NCBI GenBank assembly: GCA_003602285.1
Contig: QZVU01000006.1
Location: forward strand, 62,001 to 126,000
Reading direction: 5' to 3'
DNA from: Arthrobacter frigidicola
Lineage (GTDB): Bacteria; Actinomycetota; Actinomycetes; Actinomycetales; Micrococcaceae
Length of the DNA stretch: 64,000 nt
Shown: piece after piece, positions 56,678 through 64,000 of the stretch
Position numbering within the stretch: position 1 is the first letter of the stretch
How the letters are laid out: every line of letters starts with the position of its first letter
Made by a program: the position numbers and the translations under genes
The notes under the pieces: model-generated
What the model was told of the DNA's origin: nothing
Database searches by the model: none
The model's input: the letters and a program-made list of their open reading frames with translations, nothing else

Positions 56678-59071
56678 TCACTTCGCTCTCACCGGAGCGG
56701 GAACGGGCGCATCCATCCCCGCCGGCCTTGCTGCCTCGCGGGCCGCGGTGCGGGCCCGGTCGAGGGCCCAGTAGACGGCCTCCGGGGTGGCGGGGCTGGC
56801 AAGTTCGACGCTGCGTCCGTCGGGGCCGAAGGCCGCTGCCGCCGAACGCAGTGCCTCCCGCACGCTGAGTGCGAGCATGAGCGGCGGCTCCCCCACCGCC
56901 TTCGACCCGTAGATGACACCGCTCTCGGTGGCCCGCTCGAAGAGGTGGACCCGGAAATCCTCGGGCATCTCGGAGAAGCTCGGCAGCTTGTAGGTGCTCG
57001 CGGACTGGGTGTCCAGGCGCCCGCGGCGCTGCCCCTCGGAGACGTCCCAGCGCAGGTCCTCGAGCGTGAGCCACCCGGCGCCCTGCACGAACCCGCCCTC
57101 GATCTGCCCGACGTCGATCAGCGGCGAGAGGCTGTCCCCGACGTCGTGCACGATGTCGGCGCGCAGCAGGCGGTAGGCGCCGGTGAATCCATCGACCTCG
57201 ACCTCCGACACCGCCGCGGCGTAGGTGAAGTACTTGAACGGCTCGCCCTGCATGCGGGCGGCGTCCCAGTGCAGCCCCGGGGTGCGGTAGTAGCCCGCGG
57301 CCCAGAGGGACACCCGCTGGAAGTAGGCGTCATTCACCAGCTCGGCGAAGGGGATCCCGTCGTCGGAGAAGCCGATCCCGGTGACCGTGCCGTCGTCGAA
57401 CCGGACGTCGTCGGGGTGGATGTTGAGCTTCCGGGCCGCCACTTCGGCGAGCCGGTCCCGGATCTGGTCGCACGCATTGCGGATCGCCGCTCCATTGAGG
57501 TCCGCCCCGGAACTCGCGGCCGTGGCCGAGGTGTTGGGGACCTTGTCGGTGCGCGTCGGCGCCAGCCGGATGCTTGCGAGCGAAACGCCGAGCGCGGTCG
57601 CGGCGACCTGGCGCATCTTGGTGTGGAGGCCCTGGCCCATCTCCGTGCCACCGTGGTTGATTAACACCGACCCGTCCTTATACACGTGCACCAGGGCCCC
57701 GGCCTGGTTGAAGGCGGTGAGGTTGAAGGAGATGCCGAACTTCACGGGCGTGACGCCCAGGGCGCGGCGGAGGTGGCGGTGGGTGGCGTTGAAGTCGGCG
57801 ATGTCGGTGCGGCGGCGCTCGACGTCGGCGCGGCCCAGCAGCTGCTCCCAGACGGCATGCAGCCGCTCGGCGTGCCGGACCGGCTGCCCGTAGGGCGTGC
57901 TCTGGCCGGGGGTGTAGAAGTTCCGCCGGCGCAGTTCGGAGGGCTCGAGGCCCAGCAGCGGCGCGCAGCGGCCCAGCACCTCCTCGATGACGAACATCCC
58001 CTGCGGGCCGCCGAACCCTCGGAAGGCCGTCTGCGAGGTCTTGTTCGTCTTCGCGATCCGGCCGAGCACCTCGATATTGGGGATCCAGTAGGCGTTGTCG
58101 ATATGGCACAGCGCGCGGGCCAGCACGTGCTGGGAGAGATCGAGGCTCCACCCGCCGTCGCTGGTCAGCGTGGCCCGCAGCGCCACGAGCCTGCCGTCGT
58201 CGTCGAACCCGGCCTCCCAGCTTGCGGCGAAGGGGTGGCGCTTGCCGGTGAGGGTGATGTCCTGGGTGCGGTTCAGGCGCACCCGCACGGGCCGCCCGGT
58301 GAGAGTGGCGCCCAGGGCGGCGACGGCGGCGAAGCCGTGGGGCTGCATCTCCTTGCCGCCGAAGGCGCCGCCCATGCGCAGGCACTGCACCGTCACCTGG
58401 GAGCTGGTGAGCCCGAGCACGTGGGCGACGATTTCCTGGGTCTCCGTGGGGTGCTGGGTGCTGCTGTGGACGAACACCTGTCCGCTCTCGTCGACATAGA
58501 CGAAGGAGGCATGGGTCTCAAGGTAGAAGTGCTCCTGCCCGCCGATTTCGACCTCCCCGCTGAAGCGGTGGGCCGCGGCGGCCAGGGCGGCACCGGCGTC
58601 GCCCCGGGCCACGGTGGGCTGGTCTCCCTGAAAGCTTTGTTTCTCGATGGCGTCAGCCAGCGTCACGATCGACGCGAGCGGCTCGTAGTCCACCTCGACG
58701 GCCTCCGCACCGAGACGGGCGGCCTCGGGGGTTTCGGCAAGCACCCAGCAGACGGCGTGGCCGTAGTACATCACCTCGCTCGGGAACAACGGTTCGTCGT
58801 GCTTGGTCCCGCTGTCATTGATTCCGGGCACGTCGGCGGCGGTGAGGACGCGCGCCACCCCGGGCACGCCCAGAGCTGGTGCGGTGCGCAGCGCCGTGAC
58901 CCGCGCGTGGGCGTGCGGAGCCTGCACCGGCCAGGCGTGGAGGACGTCCGAGTTCCGGATCGGAAGGTCGTCGGTGTAGAGGGCGGTGCCGGTGACGTGG
59001 AGCGCGGCGCTTTCGTGGGCCACGGGCACGCCGACGACGGGGTTCACGGGGCGGTCTGCGAGGGATTTCAC
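56678..59071 (-). CDS. xdhB: Xanthine dehydrogenase, molybdopterin-binding subunit
   Basis: The catalytic subunit oxidising hypoxanthine/xanthine to urate. The 797-residue protein has the Moco signatures GGAFGGKE, AFRGFGGPQGMFVIE and the late KAVGEPPLMLALSVREAL with the catalytic Glu. It overlaps the FAD/Fe-S subunit gene by 4 bases and is followed immediately by xdhC. Confidence 0.95.
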   Translation of the reverse strand: MKSLADRPVNPVVGVPVAHESAALHVTGTALYTDDLPIRNSDVLHAWPVQAPHAHARVTALRTAPALGVPGVARVLTAADVPGINDSGTKHDEPLFPSEVMYYGHAVCWVLAETPEAARLGAEAVEVDYEPLASIVTLADAIEKQSFQGDQPTVARGDAGAALAAAAHRFSGEVEIGGQEHFYLETHASFVYVDESGQVFVHSSTQHPTETQEIVAHVLGLTSSQVTVQCLRMGGAFGGKEMQPHGFAAVAALGATLTGRPVRVRLNRTQDITLTGKRHPFAASWEAGFDDDGRLVALRATLTSDGGWSLDLSQHVLARALCHIDNAYWIPNIEVLGRIAKTNKTSQTAFRGFGGPQGMFVIEEVLGRCAPLLGLEPSELRRRNFYTPGQSTPYGQPVRHAERLHAVWEQLLGRADVERRRTDIADFNATHRHLRRALGVTPVKFGISFNLTAFNQAGALVHVYKDGSVLINHGGTEMGQGLHTKMRQVAATALGVSLASIRLAPTRTDKVPNTSATAASSGADLNGAAIRNACDQIRDRLAEVAARKLNIHPDDVRFDDGTVTGIGFSDDGIPFAELVNDAYFQRVSLWAAGYYRTPGLHWDAARMQGEPFKYFTYAAAVSEVEVDGFTGAYRLLRADIVHDVGDSLSPLIDVGQIEGGFVQGAGWLTLEDLRWDVSEGQRRGRLDTQSASTYKLPSFSEMPEDFRVHLFERATESGVIYGSKAVGEPPLMLALSVREALRSAAAAFGPDGRSVELASPATPEAVYWALDRARTAAREAARPAGMDAPVPAPVRAK

Positions 59072-60579
59072 CGGGTCACCTCCAGGGCGGGTGCGGCTGA
59101 CGTCTGCGCATAGAACCGGAGGACCGACTGGCCGAGCATCGCCGAGCGGTAGCGGGCGGTGGCCCGGAGGTCGTCGATCGGAGTGCCCTCTGTTTCCATC
59201 ACCGCCGCGGCGTCGACGGCCGTCTCCTCGGTCCAGGGCCGCCCGACGAGGGCCTCCTCGGTGCGCAGTGCCCGCAGGGGCATGGCGGCCACGCCGTTCA
59301 TGCCGATCCGGGCCGAGGCGATGGTGCCGTACTCGAGCCGCAGGGCGAAGGCCACGGCGACGCTGGAAATGTCGTCGAAGCGCCGCTTGGCGATCTTGTA
59401 GAACGCGGTGGTTTCGGCGAGCGGCAGCGGCAGGTGCACCGCCCGCAGGAGCTCCCCGGGCCTGCGCACGCTCTGCCGGTACCCGGTGAAGTACTCGGCG
59501 AGCGGCACCTCGCGCTCGCCGCCCGTGGAGGCAAGAATCACCGAGGCATCGAGTGCCAGCAGGGCGGGTGCGGTGTCGCCAATGGGTGAGCCGGTGGCGA
59601 GGTTGCCGCCGAGCGTCGCGGCGTTGCGGATCAGCCGGGAGGCGAACTGGGGAAAGAGCTGGTCCAGCAGCGGCACCCGGCCCGCCAGGCCGCGTTCGAC
59701 CTCCGAGAGGGTGAGCGCGGTGCCGATCTCGATCCGGTCGGGGCCGAGGGTGAGGACCCTGAGCGGTTCGAGCCGGTCGACGGCGAGCACCAGCGGCGGC
59801 CTGCTGTGCCGGAGGTTCACCTCGACCCCGGCGTCCGTCGCACCGGCGAGCACCTGGGCGTCCGGGTTCTGCTCGAGCAGGCTAAGGAGCTCCTCCATGC
59901 TGTCGGGGCGGATGAACCGGGTGCCGTCCTCCGCCGCCTTCGTGGGCCGGGCCACCGGGGCGGGCCGGTCCTGGCGGCGCAGCAATGGGTCGTTCTCCGC
60001 CGGGGCGCCGAGGGCGTAGGCGGCATCGCGGATGGGCCGGTACCCGGTGCAGCGGCAGAGGTTGCCGCTGAGCGACGAGAGATCGAAGCCGTTGGGCCCG
60101 GTCTCGTGATCGCTCGCGTGTTCCTCCCCCACGACGGCGGTGCCGGTCTCGACGCGATCGCCGGAGCCGGTGGCGTCCCGCTCGGGGCGGTAGTACTCGG
60201 CCGCCATGGAGCACACGAAGCCGGGGGTGCAGTAGCCGCATTGGGAGCCACCGCGTTCGGCCATTTCCCGTTGCACCGGGTGCAGCTCCTCGGCCGTCCG
60301 CGCGCCGTCGGCCATGCCGAGGCCTTCGGCCGTCACGACTTCCTGGCCGTCGAAGGCCAGGGCCGGCGGCAGGCAGGCGTTCACCGAGGTCCATCGGGTG
60401 CGGCCGTCACCGTCGGGCCGTGCCACCAGCACCGCACAGGCCCCACACTCGCCCTCCGCGCAGCCTTCCTTGGCTCCGGTCAGCCCTTCGGCCCGCAGCC
60501 AGTCGAGCAGCCGGAGGTTCGGAGAGATCCCTTCGCAGGGGCGGATCGAGCCGTTGACGGTGATCTGCGTAGCATCCAT
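59068..60579 (-). CDS. xdhA: Xanthine dehydrogenase, FAD and iron-sulfur subunit
   Basis: A 503-residue subunit with two [2Fe-2S] centres (GCAEGECGACAV for the first; CGYCTPGFVCSM and NLCRCTGYRPIRDAA for the second) followed by an FAD domain (LGGNLATGSPIGDTAPALLA). A Gly/Glu/Thr-rich insert of about 35 residues lies between the cysteine motifs of the second cluster, which is unusual. I chose the ATG at 60579 because GAGGAG is 8 bases upstream; a GTG at 60588 abuts that sequence and cannot use it. Confidence 0.93.
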   Translation of the reverse strand: MDATQITVNGSIRPCEGISPNLRLLDWLRAEGLTGAKEGCAEGECGACAVLVARPDGDGRTRWTSVNACLPPALAFDGQEVVTAEGLGMADGARTAEELHPVQREMAERGGSQCGYCTPGFVCSMAAEYYRPERDATGSGDRVETGTAVVGEEHASDHETGPNGFDLSSLSGNLCRCTGYRPIRDAAYALGAPAENDPLLRRQDRPAPVARPTKAAEDGTRFIRPDSMEELLSLLEQNPDAQVLAGATDAGVEVNLRHSRPPLVLAVDRLEPLRVLTLGPDRIEIGTALTLSEVERGLAGRVPLLDQLFPQFASRLIRNAATLGGNLATGSPIGDTAPALLALDASVILASTGGEREVPLAEYFTGYRQSVRRPGELLRAVHLPLPLAETTAFYKIAKRRFDDISSVAVAFALRLEYGTIASARIGMNGVAAMPLRALRTEEALVGRPWTEETAVDAAAVMETEGTPIDDLRATARYRSAMLGQSVLRFYAQTSAAPALEVTR

Positions 60580-60652
60580 GCTTTCCACTCCTCAGCGGTG
60601 TGAGCAAAACTATACAACCGGCGGAAAGGGCCTTCCACGACCCAAATTTCGC

Positions 60653-61594
60653 TCAGCAGAAGCCCGAGATAGAGGCCCACACCTCCGGTTCGCCGGTGCC
60701 GTCCTCACGCTGCACCGTCGCCTCGATGAGGCCGTAGGGACGATCCGCCGCGAAGAACACCTCATTGGGGTTGTCCAGCCCGAAGGGGGAAAGGTCCACC
60801 AGGAAATGGTGGTTGTTGGGCAGTGACAGCCGGATCTCACCGATCTCAGGATGGGCTTCGAGGACCTGTTTGCCCATGGTGAACATCGTCTGCTGCAGGG
60901 CCAGGGAATGGGTCGAGGCGAAGGCATCGAGGAGGATCCCGCGCACGCTCGAGTACAGGGCGTCGAAGTCCGCCTCGAGGGTGGTGTACCGCCAGCGGGC
61001 CGTCACATCGGTCGCCAGGATGCGGTCGGTCGTCTCGGGGAGGGTTGTGTAGCGGTCGCGCGGGTAGCCGTGGAACTCCGATCCCGTCGACTTCAGCACG
61101 GTGAGGCCCGAGAGTCCGGCGACGAGCGTCCTCCGGCCGCCCTCAACCACCAGCACCGCTGTGCGGGTTTCCGACTTGTTCCTGCTGAAGGAGTGGTCGT
61201 GGTCGGAGATCCGCTCCCAGAAATACTGCTCGGCCGCCCACCGGCCGCCCGTCACCCAGTCAAAATGTGTGGTGAAGTGCTCACCGAGGCGCATGAGGAA
61301 CGCCTCGGGTGTTCCGATGCCCTCCCGCGCGAAGGCGTAGATGGTGTTCTTCTGGGTGTCGGTTGCGACGACGTGTGAGTTGTCGCCTTCGGTGTGGGCG
61401 CGTTCAAAGTCACCGCGCAGCTGTGAGGTGACATTGAGGTCCTCGATGCTGTGGCGGGCGGTGTCCCGGGTGATCCGGACCAGCCGGACCTCCGCCTTCC
61501 CGTACTGGTTGCGGCCCAGCACGATGCGGCCCGTCCCTCCCGACGCTGTGCCGGACGCCCTGCCGGTTTGGTCGGTATCGCGCTGAGACGTCAT
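60653..61594 (-). CDS. Urate oxidase (factor-independent urate hydroxylase)
   Basis: Oxidises urate to 5-hydroxyisourate with O2. The 313-residue protein has the twin T-fold motifs NQYGKAEVRLVRITRD, the catalytic Thr region NSHVVATDTQKNTIYAFARE, WERISDHDHSF, and LPNNHHFLVDLSPFGLDNPN. It ends in a short acidic/Gly tail. It lies 2 bp after the HIU hydrolase gene in one operon and 73 bp before xdhA. Confidence 0.95.
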   Translation of the reverse strand: MTSQRDTDQTGRASGTASGGTGRIVLGRNQYGKAEVRLVRITRDTARHSIEDLNVTSQLRGDFERAHTEGDNSHVVATDTQKNTIYAFAREGIGTPEAFLMRLGEHFTTHFDWVTGGRWAAEQYFWERISDHDHSFSRNKSETRTAVLVVEGGRRTLVAGLSGLTVLKSTGSEFHGYPRDRYTTLPETTDRILATDVTARWRYTTLEADFDALYSSVRGILLDAFASTHSLALQQTMFTMGKQVLEAHPEIGEIRLSLPNNHHFLVDLSPFGLDNPNEVFFAADRPYGLIEATVQREDGTGEPEVWASISGFC

Positions 61595-61596
61595 GG

Positions 61597-61947
61597 TCAG
61601 CTCCCTCGATAGGTCGAATAAGCGAAAGGGCTCAGGAGCAGGGGTACGTGGTAGTGCTCGGAGGCGCTCGCCACGCTGAAGCTGAGGGCCACTTCGGGGA
61701 AGAAGGACTCGACTCCGGAGCTCTCGAAATACGTTCCGGTGTCGAACTCGATCCGGTAGATGCCCACGGGCAGGACGGCGGGGCCGGGGTCCTTAATGCC
61801 GAAGTCCTTGATGCGGCCGTCGACGTCGGTGGTCCCCTCTCCCACCTGTTCCCAGTTCCCGTCGGTACGGCGCAGGAGCCGGGCCGCCATGCCGGCTGCG
61901 GGCCGGCCGGTTCCAGTGTCGAGGACGTGGGTGCTCACAGAACTCAT
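61597..61947 (-). CDS. 5-hydroxyisourate hydrolase
   Basis: Hydrolyses 5-hydroxyisourate to OHCU. The 116-residue transthyretin-like protein starts MSSVSTHVLDTGTGRPAAGM and ends YSTYRGS, the diagnostic C-terminal tetrapeptide of the enzyme (true transthyretins differ). It overlaps the decarboxylase gene by 4 bases. Confidence 0.95.
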   Translation of the reverse strand: MSSVSTHVLDTGTGRPAAGMAARLLRRTDGNWEQVGEGTTDVDGRIKDFGIKDPGPAVLPVGIYRIEFDTGTYFESSGVESFFPEVALSFSVASASEHYHVPLLLSPFAYSTYRGS

Positions 61948-62438
61948 GGGGTGACCGTTCCCTTGAGCCTGAGGAGAGCAATTTCCCGCAGCTGGCCCGC
62001 GATGACAGGGAGTTCTTCGTCGGGGGTATGGCCGAGGCGTTTCTGCAGGTTCGTGAGGATGTCTTGGGCGGAGCGTCCGGCGGCCCGGATCAGGAAGACG
62101 CGCCCGAATTTCTGCTCATAGGCGCGGTTCCCGGCAGCGATCCGGTCCGCCGTGTCCCCGGACCCGTCAACCCCCGACTGTTCCTGCCGCGAGAGCCCCG
62201 CTTCCGTCGAATCCCCCGCGGGACGTTCCCCTATCCGGGGGTGGTGCGCCAGGGCGCCGTCGAGTTCGTCGACCGACAGGTCAGGTGCCGCGGCTGCGGC
62301 AAACGAGGTAAGGGCGGAGAACGATTCAAAGGGACGGGCCCGTACTATTTCGTCGATCCAGCGCGGAATGTCCAGGCAGGGGCGCAGCAGTTCCGCGGCA
62401 TCGGTGGCGGGAGCGGCGTTGAAATCGACTAGGCGCAT
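61944..62438 (-). CDS. OHCU decarboxylase
   Basis: Decarboxylates OHCU to (S)-allantoin. The 164-residue protein has the active-site HHPRIGE (catalytic His) and the SRQEQSGV and AYEQKFGRVFLIRAAGRSA segments of the UraD family. I chose the ATG at 62438 with GAAAG upstream; the open frame continues to 62561 through the promoter region. It is the first gene of the uraD-HIUase-uricase operon. Confidence 0.93.
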   Translation of the reverse strand: MRLVDFNAAPATDAAELLRPCLDIPRWIDEIVRARPFESFSALTSFAAAAAPDLSVDELDGALAHHPRIGERPAGDSTEAGLSRQEQSGVDGSGDTADRIAAGNRAYEQKFGRVFLIRAAGRSAQDILTNLQKRLGHTPDEELPVIAGQLREIALLRLKGTVTP

Positions 62439-62656
62439 GGGTGTCAGCTTTCTGGTTTCTCCGCTGCAGCGCTGAACACCCTTGACCATCGACGGAATCG
62501 ACTTGATTCGATGTTTCTGCAGTACGGACCTGTATTTTCCCGTCACTGTAACCCCGGGCACACCGAGCGTGTCAACAGTCCACCGCGGCGTCAGGTCGCC
62601 AGCTTTATTCGGCGGGGCCGGGTGATGCCGGGGAGGGACGAGGCGGGGAATAGGTC
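62439..62656. promoter_or_regulatory. Promoter region of the urate operon
   Basis: A 218-bp gap upstream of the OHCU decarboxylase gene. It contains the dyad GAATC-N5-GATTC at 62495-62509 and the 9-mer AGTACGGAC at 62521-62529 shared with the aceB/guanine deaminase gap. Either may bind a purine-catabolism regulator. The gap is also downstream of the TetR stop. Confidence 0.4.
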
Positions 62657-63262
62657 TCAGGCGGTCAGCGGCAGATTGCGCAGCGCCAGGTCACCAACCT
62701 GTTCAAGGTCGGAGCGTGGGACCCCGCCGGCTGCCTGCACGGCGATGCCATTGACGACCATCATGAGGTACCTCGCCAGGAGGTGCGGGTCGGCCTGTGG
62801 GGGCAGGTCTCCGAGAGCCACCGCTTGTTCGAACCGCCGCCGGAGGCCGGTGTAGCCGTCCTCCCGCCAGGCGATGAGGGCGTCCCGTGCCACGACCCCG
62901 GCCTTTCCCGCCGCGAGGGAGCCTTGGACGCTCAAGCATCCGGCAGGCGAATTGGGGAGGGTGGTTGCCTCGACGGCGCCCATCACAAACGCGTGCGCTA
63001 CCTCCGCCGCGGTGTCGCGTTCGAGTGCGCGGCTCACATAGGCGGCGGGGCCGGCCGCGTACCGTTTCATCGCCATACGGAAGAGCGATTCCTTATTGCC
63101 AAACGCCGCGTACATGCTCGAGCGTGTAATGCCGAGCGCGTCGGTGAGGTCTGTGAGGCTGGTTCCCTCATAGCCTTGCGCCCAGAAAACCCGCATCGCC
63201 CGATCGAGTGCCTCGTCGGTGTCGAACTCTCTCGGCCGTCCCCCTAGATTTACGGTCTGCAT
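62657..63262 (-). CDS. TetR-family transcriptional regulator
   Basis: A 201-residue repressor with the N-terminal helix-turn-helix REFDTDEALDRAMRVFWAQG...TSLTDLTDALGITRSSMYAA and a C-terminal ligand domain of the AcrR type (SPAGCLSVQGSLAAG is common in the YxaF/LmrA-like subgroup). The ATG at 63262 has AGGAAGGTG upstream. It is oriented toward the urate operon but separated from it by 218 bp. Its relatives usually control the nearest efflux or redox gene, so a role in purine control is not assured. Confidence 0.87.
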   Translation of the reverse strand: MQTVNLGGRPREFDTDEALDRAMRVFWAQGYEGTSLTDLTDALGITRSSMYAAFGNKESLFRMAMKRYAAGPAAYVSRALERDTAAEVAHAFVMGAVEATTLPNSPAGCLSVQGSLAAGKAGVVARDALIAWREDGYTGLRRRFEQAVALGDLPPQADPHLLARYLMMVVNGIAVQAAGGVPRSDLEQVGDLALRNLPLTA

Positions 63263-63519
63263 GGCGTCACCTTCCTGCTGGATACCATGACACGTGGTTG
63301 TCGCTATGAACTTTAGTCGGTGAGCCAACGGCCGCCGGGAGAACGGCCGGCTGCGTTGGCTTGCGTGAGGGAGTGCTGAGGGAGAGCGTCGAGGCGGCGA
63401 TGCGAACAGTCGGCCCATTTGGGGAGGGATCGGTTCCGTGCCGGCGCCTGGGAGCGGGCAGGGGCCCGGATCCGGCCCCTGCCCGCGTGCTGCTTCGCAG
63501 CTCTTGGCATGGGATGCCG
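63263..63519. other. Intergenic region with a strong hairpin
   Basis: A 257-bp gap between the TetR gene and the orphan C-terminal fragment. It contains a 13-bp GC-rich stem (GCGGGCAGGGGCC/GGCCCCTGCCCGC) at 63454-63486, suited to end transcription of the DsbA-like gene. No gene is supported. Confidence 0.6.
63454..63486 (-). terminator. Terminator hairpin downstream of the DsbA-like gene
   Basis: A perfect 13-bp inverted repeat (GCGGGCAGGGGCC, 7-base loop, GGCCCCTGCCCGC) 34 bases downstream of the last stop of the fragment at 63520. No T-run follows. Confidence 0.6.
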
Positions 63520-63607
63520 TCAGCTGGCGAGCTGCTTCTGCAGAGCCTCCGCGTCGTGGAATGCCGACAGGTGCACGAACTTTCCGTCCCGGACGCCGGA
63601 CTCATGG
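63520..63607 (-). pseudogene. Orphan C-terminal protein fragment
   Basis: Directly after the DsbA-like stop, another minus-strand frame reads NHESGVRDGKFVHLSAFHDA then EALQKQLAS and a TGA (63520-63522). It looks like the last 30 residues of a small protein, reminiscent of antibiotic-biosynthesis-monooxygenase-type tails (FVHLxxFxDxxALQ), but has no start or upstream body. Probably a deletion remnant. Family assignment is weak. Confidence 0.4.
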
Positions 63608-63613
63608 TTCCGG

Positions 63614-64000
63614 CTAGGCGTGAGGTGCCCTTTCAGACCATGCCATGTCGAGCGCGTCTGTCATCACCGAAGCGTCCTGCAGACCCGCGAGACCGTACTT
63701 TCCGTCGATGACGAAGAACGGCACGCTGCGGATCCCGTAGGAGCTGGCGGCAGCCTGGTCGGACCGCACCGCCTCGAGGTGTTCTTCCGCTCGCAGGGCA
63801 CGCACTGCGTCGTCACCATCGAGTCCAATCCCCTCGGCGATCTGCCCGAGCTGTTCAAGATCGGAGACGTTGCGGCCGTGAGTGAAGTATGCGGCGAAGA
63901 CTGCTTCCTCCGCTTCCAGCTGCTTGCCGTGTGCCTTGCTGTAGTGGATGAGCTGGTGGGCGCGTGACGTGTTCGTGAGCAAGGCGGTGTTGAAGTTCAG
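63614..64000 (-). CDS. DsbA-family oxidoreductase, FrnE-like (partial, 5' end outside window)
   Basis: The C-terminal 128 residues of a thioredoxin-fold protein of the FrnE type. The frame is open through base 64000, so the N-terminal CxxC part lies outside. Visible family features are NTSRAHQLIHYSKAHGKQLE, EAVFAAYFTHGRNVSDLEQL, and the C-terminal thioredoxin segment GIRSVPFFVIDGKYGLAGLQ with the cis-Pro. A TTG at 63982 is not a true start. It ends directly before an orphan fragment and terminator. Confidence 0.85.
   Translation of the reverse strand: MNFNTALLTNTSRAHQLIHYSKAHGKQLEAEEAVFAAYFTHGRNVSDLEQLGQIAEGIGLDGDDAVRALRAEEHLEAVRSDQAAASSYGIRSVPFFVIDGKYGLAGLQDASVMTDALDMAWSERAPHA

Overview
The window is high-GC actinobacterial chromosome. 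Strong G/C third positions, dense operons with ATGA/GTGA stop-start overlaps, a four-subunit sarcosine oxidase, dimethylglycine oxidase and a SAM-IV-type riboswitch point to Micrococcales, probably an Arthrobacter-like Micrococcaceae. That placement is inference: there is no rRNA, tRNA or core phylogenetic marker here. I see no prophage, complete insertion sequence or CRISPR array.

Region 1 (1-8.4 kb) is an acquired defence island. A translationally coupled type I restriction-modification operon (hsdM, a zinc-ribbon/DUF4145-like gene, hsdS, hsdR; minus strand, visibly less GC-rich) lies between two decayed pieces of one metQ-like gene: the C-terminal end at 762-842 and the N-terminal end at 8238-8386. 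A broken piece resembling a PLD-type/DUF3427 helicase sits against the left junction. The island therefore replaced the middle of a metQ paralogue whose intact relative is at 26.9 kb.

Region 2 (8.4-26.7 kb) holds a full glycine betaine to pyruvate route: a BCCT importer, a Rieske oxygenase with its own Rieske ferredoxin and FAD reductase, dimethylglycine oxidase, sarcosine oxidase soxBDAG, glyA, sdaA, and purU to drain formyl-THF. GntR and IclR regulators flank it. A 14-bp palindrome and a GlxR/CRP-type site are the likely control points.

Region 3 (26.8-31.3 kb) is a minus-strand operon with a SAM-IV-type riboswitch, a flavin monooxygenase of the NtaA/SnaA/DszA type and metNIQ-like transport genes, probably for organosulfur salvage. 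Region 4 (31.5-33.7 kb) encodes surface proteins: an excalibur-domain protein, a class F-like sortase and a matrixin-like metalloprotease.

Region 5 (33.8-40.0 kb) is a four-carbon acid-sugar (threonate-type) cluster: GntP-family permease, OtnK-type kinase, LtnD-type dehydrogenase, GntR regulator, SDR, plus a small acetyltransferase. Region 6 (40.0-49.7 kb) is a cell-wall amino-sugar recycling locus: nagA, nagB, an SSS transporter, anmK and murQ on one strand, and a BadF-type kinase plus a FAD/Fe-S D-lactate dehydrogenase-like protein on the other. The two arms are separated by a 9-bp dyad operator. MurQ releases D-lactate, so the dehydrogenase completes the pathway.

Region 7 (49.7-62.4 kb) covers purine degradation from guanine to glyoxylate and malate: guanine deaminase, xdhABC, uricase, HIU hydrolase, OHCU decarboxylase, allantoinase, ureidoglycine aminohydrolase, an HpcH-type aldolase and malate synthase. 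Allantoate amidohydrolase is missing. A TetR regulator and a truncated DsbA/FrnE-type gene end the window.
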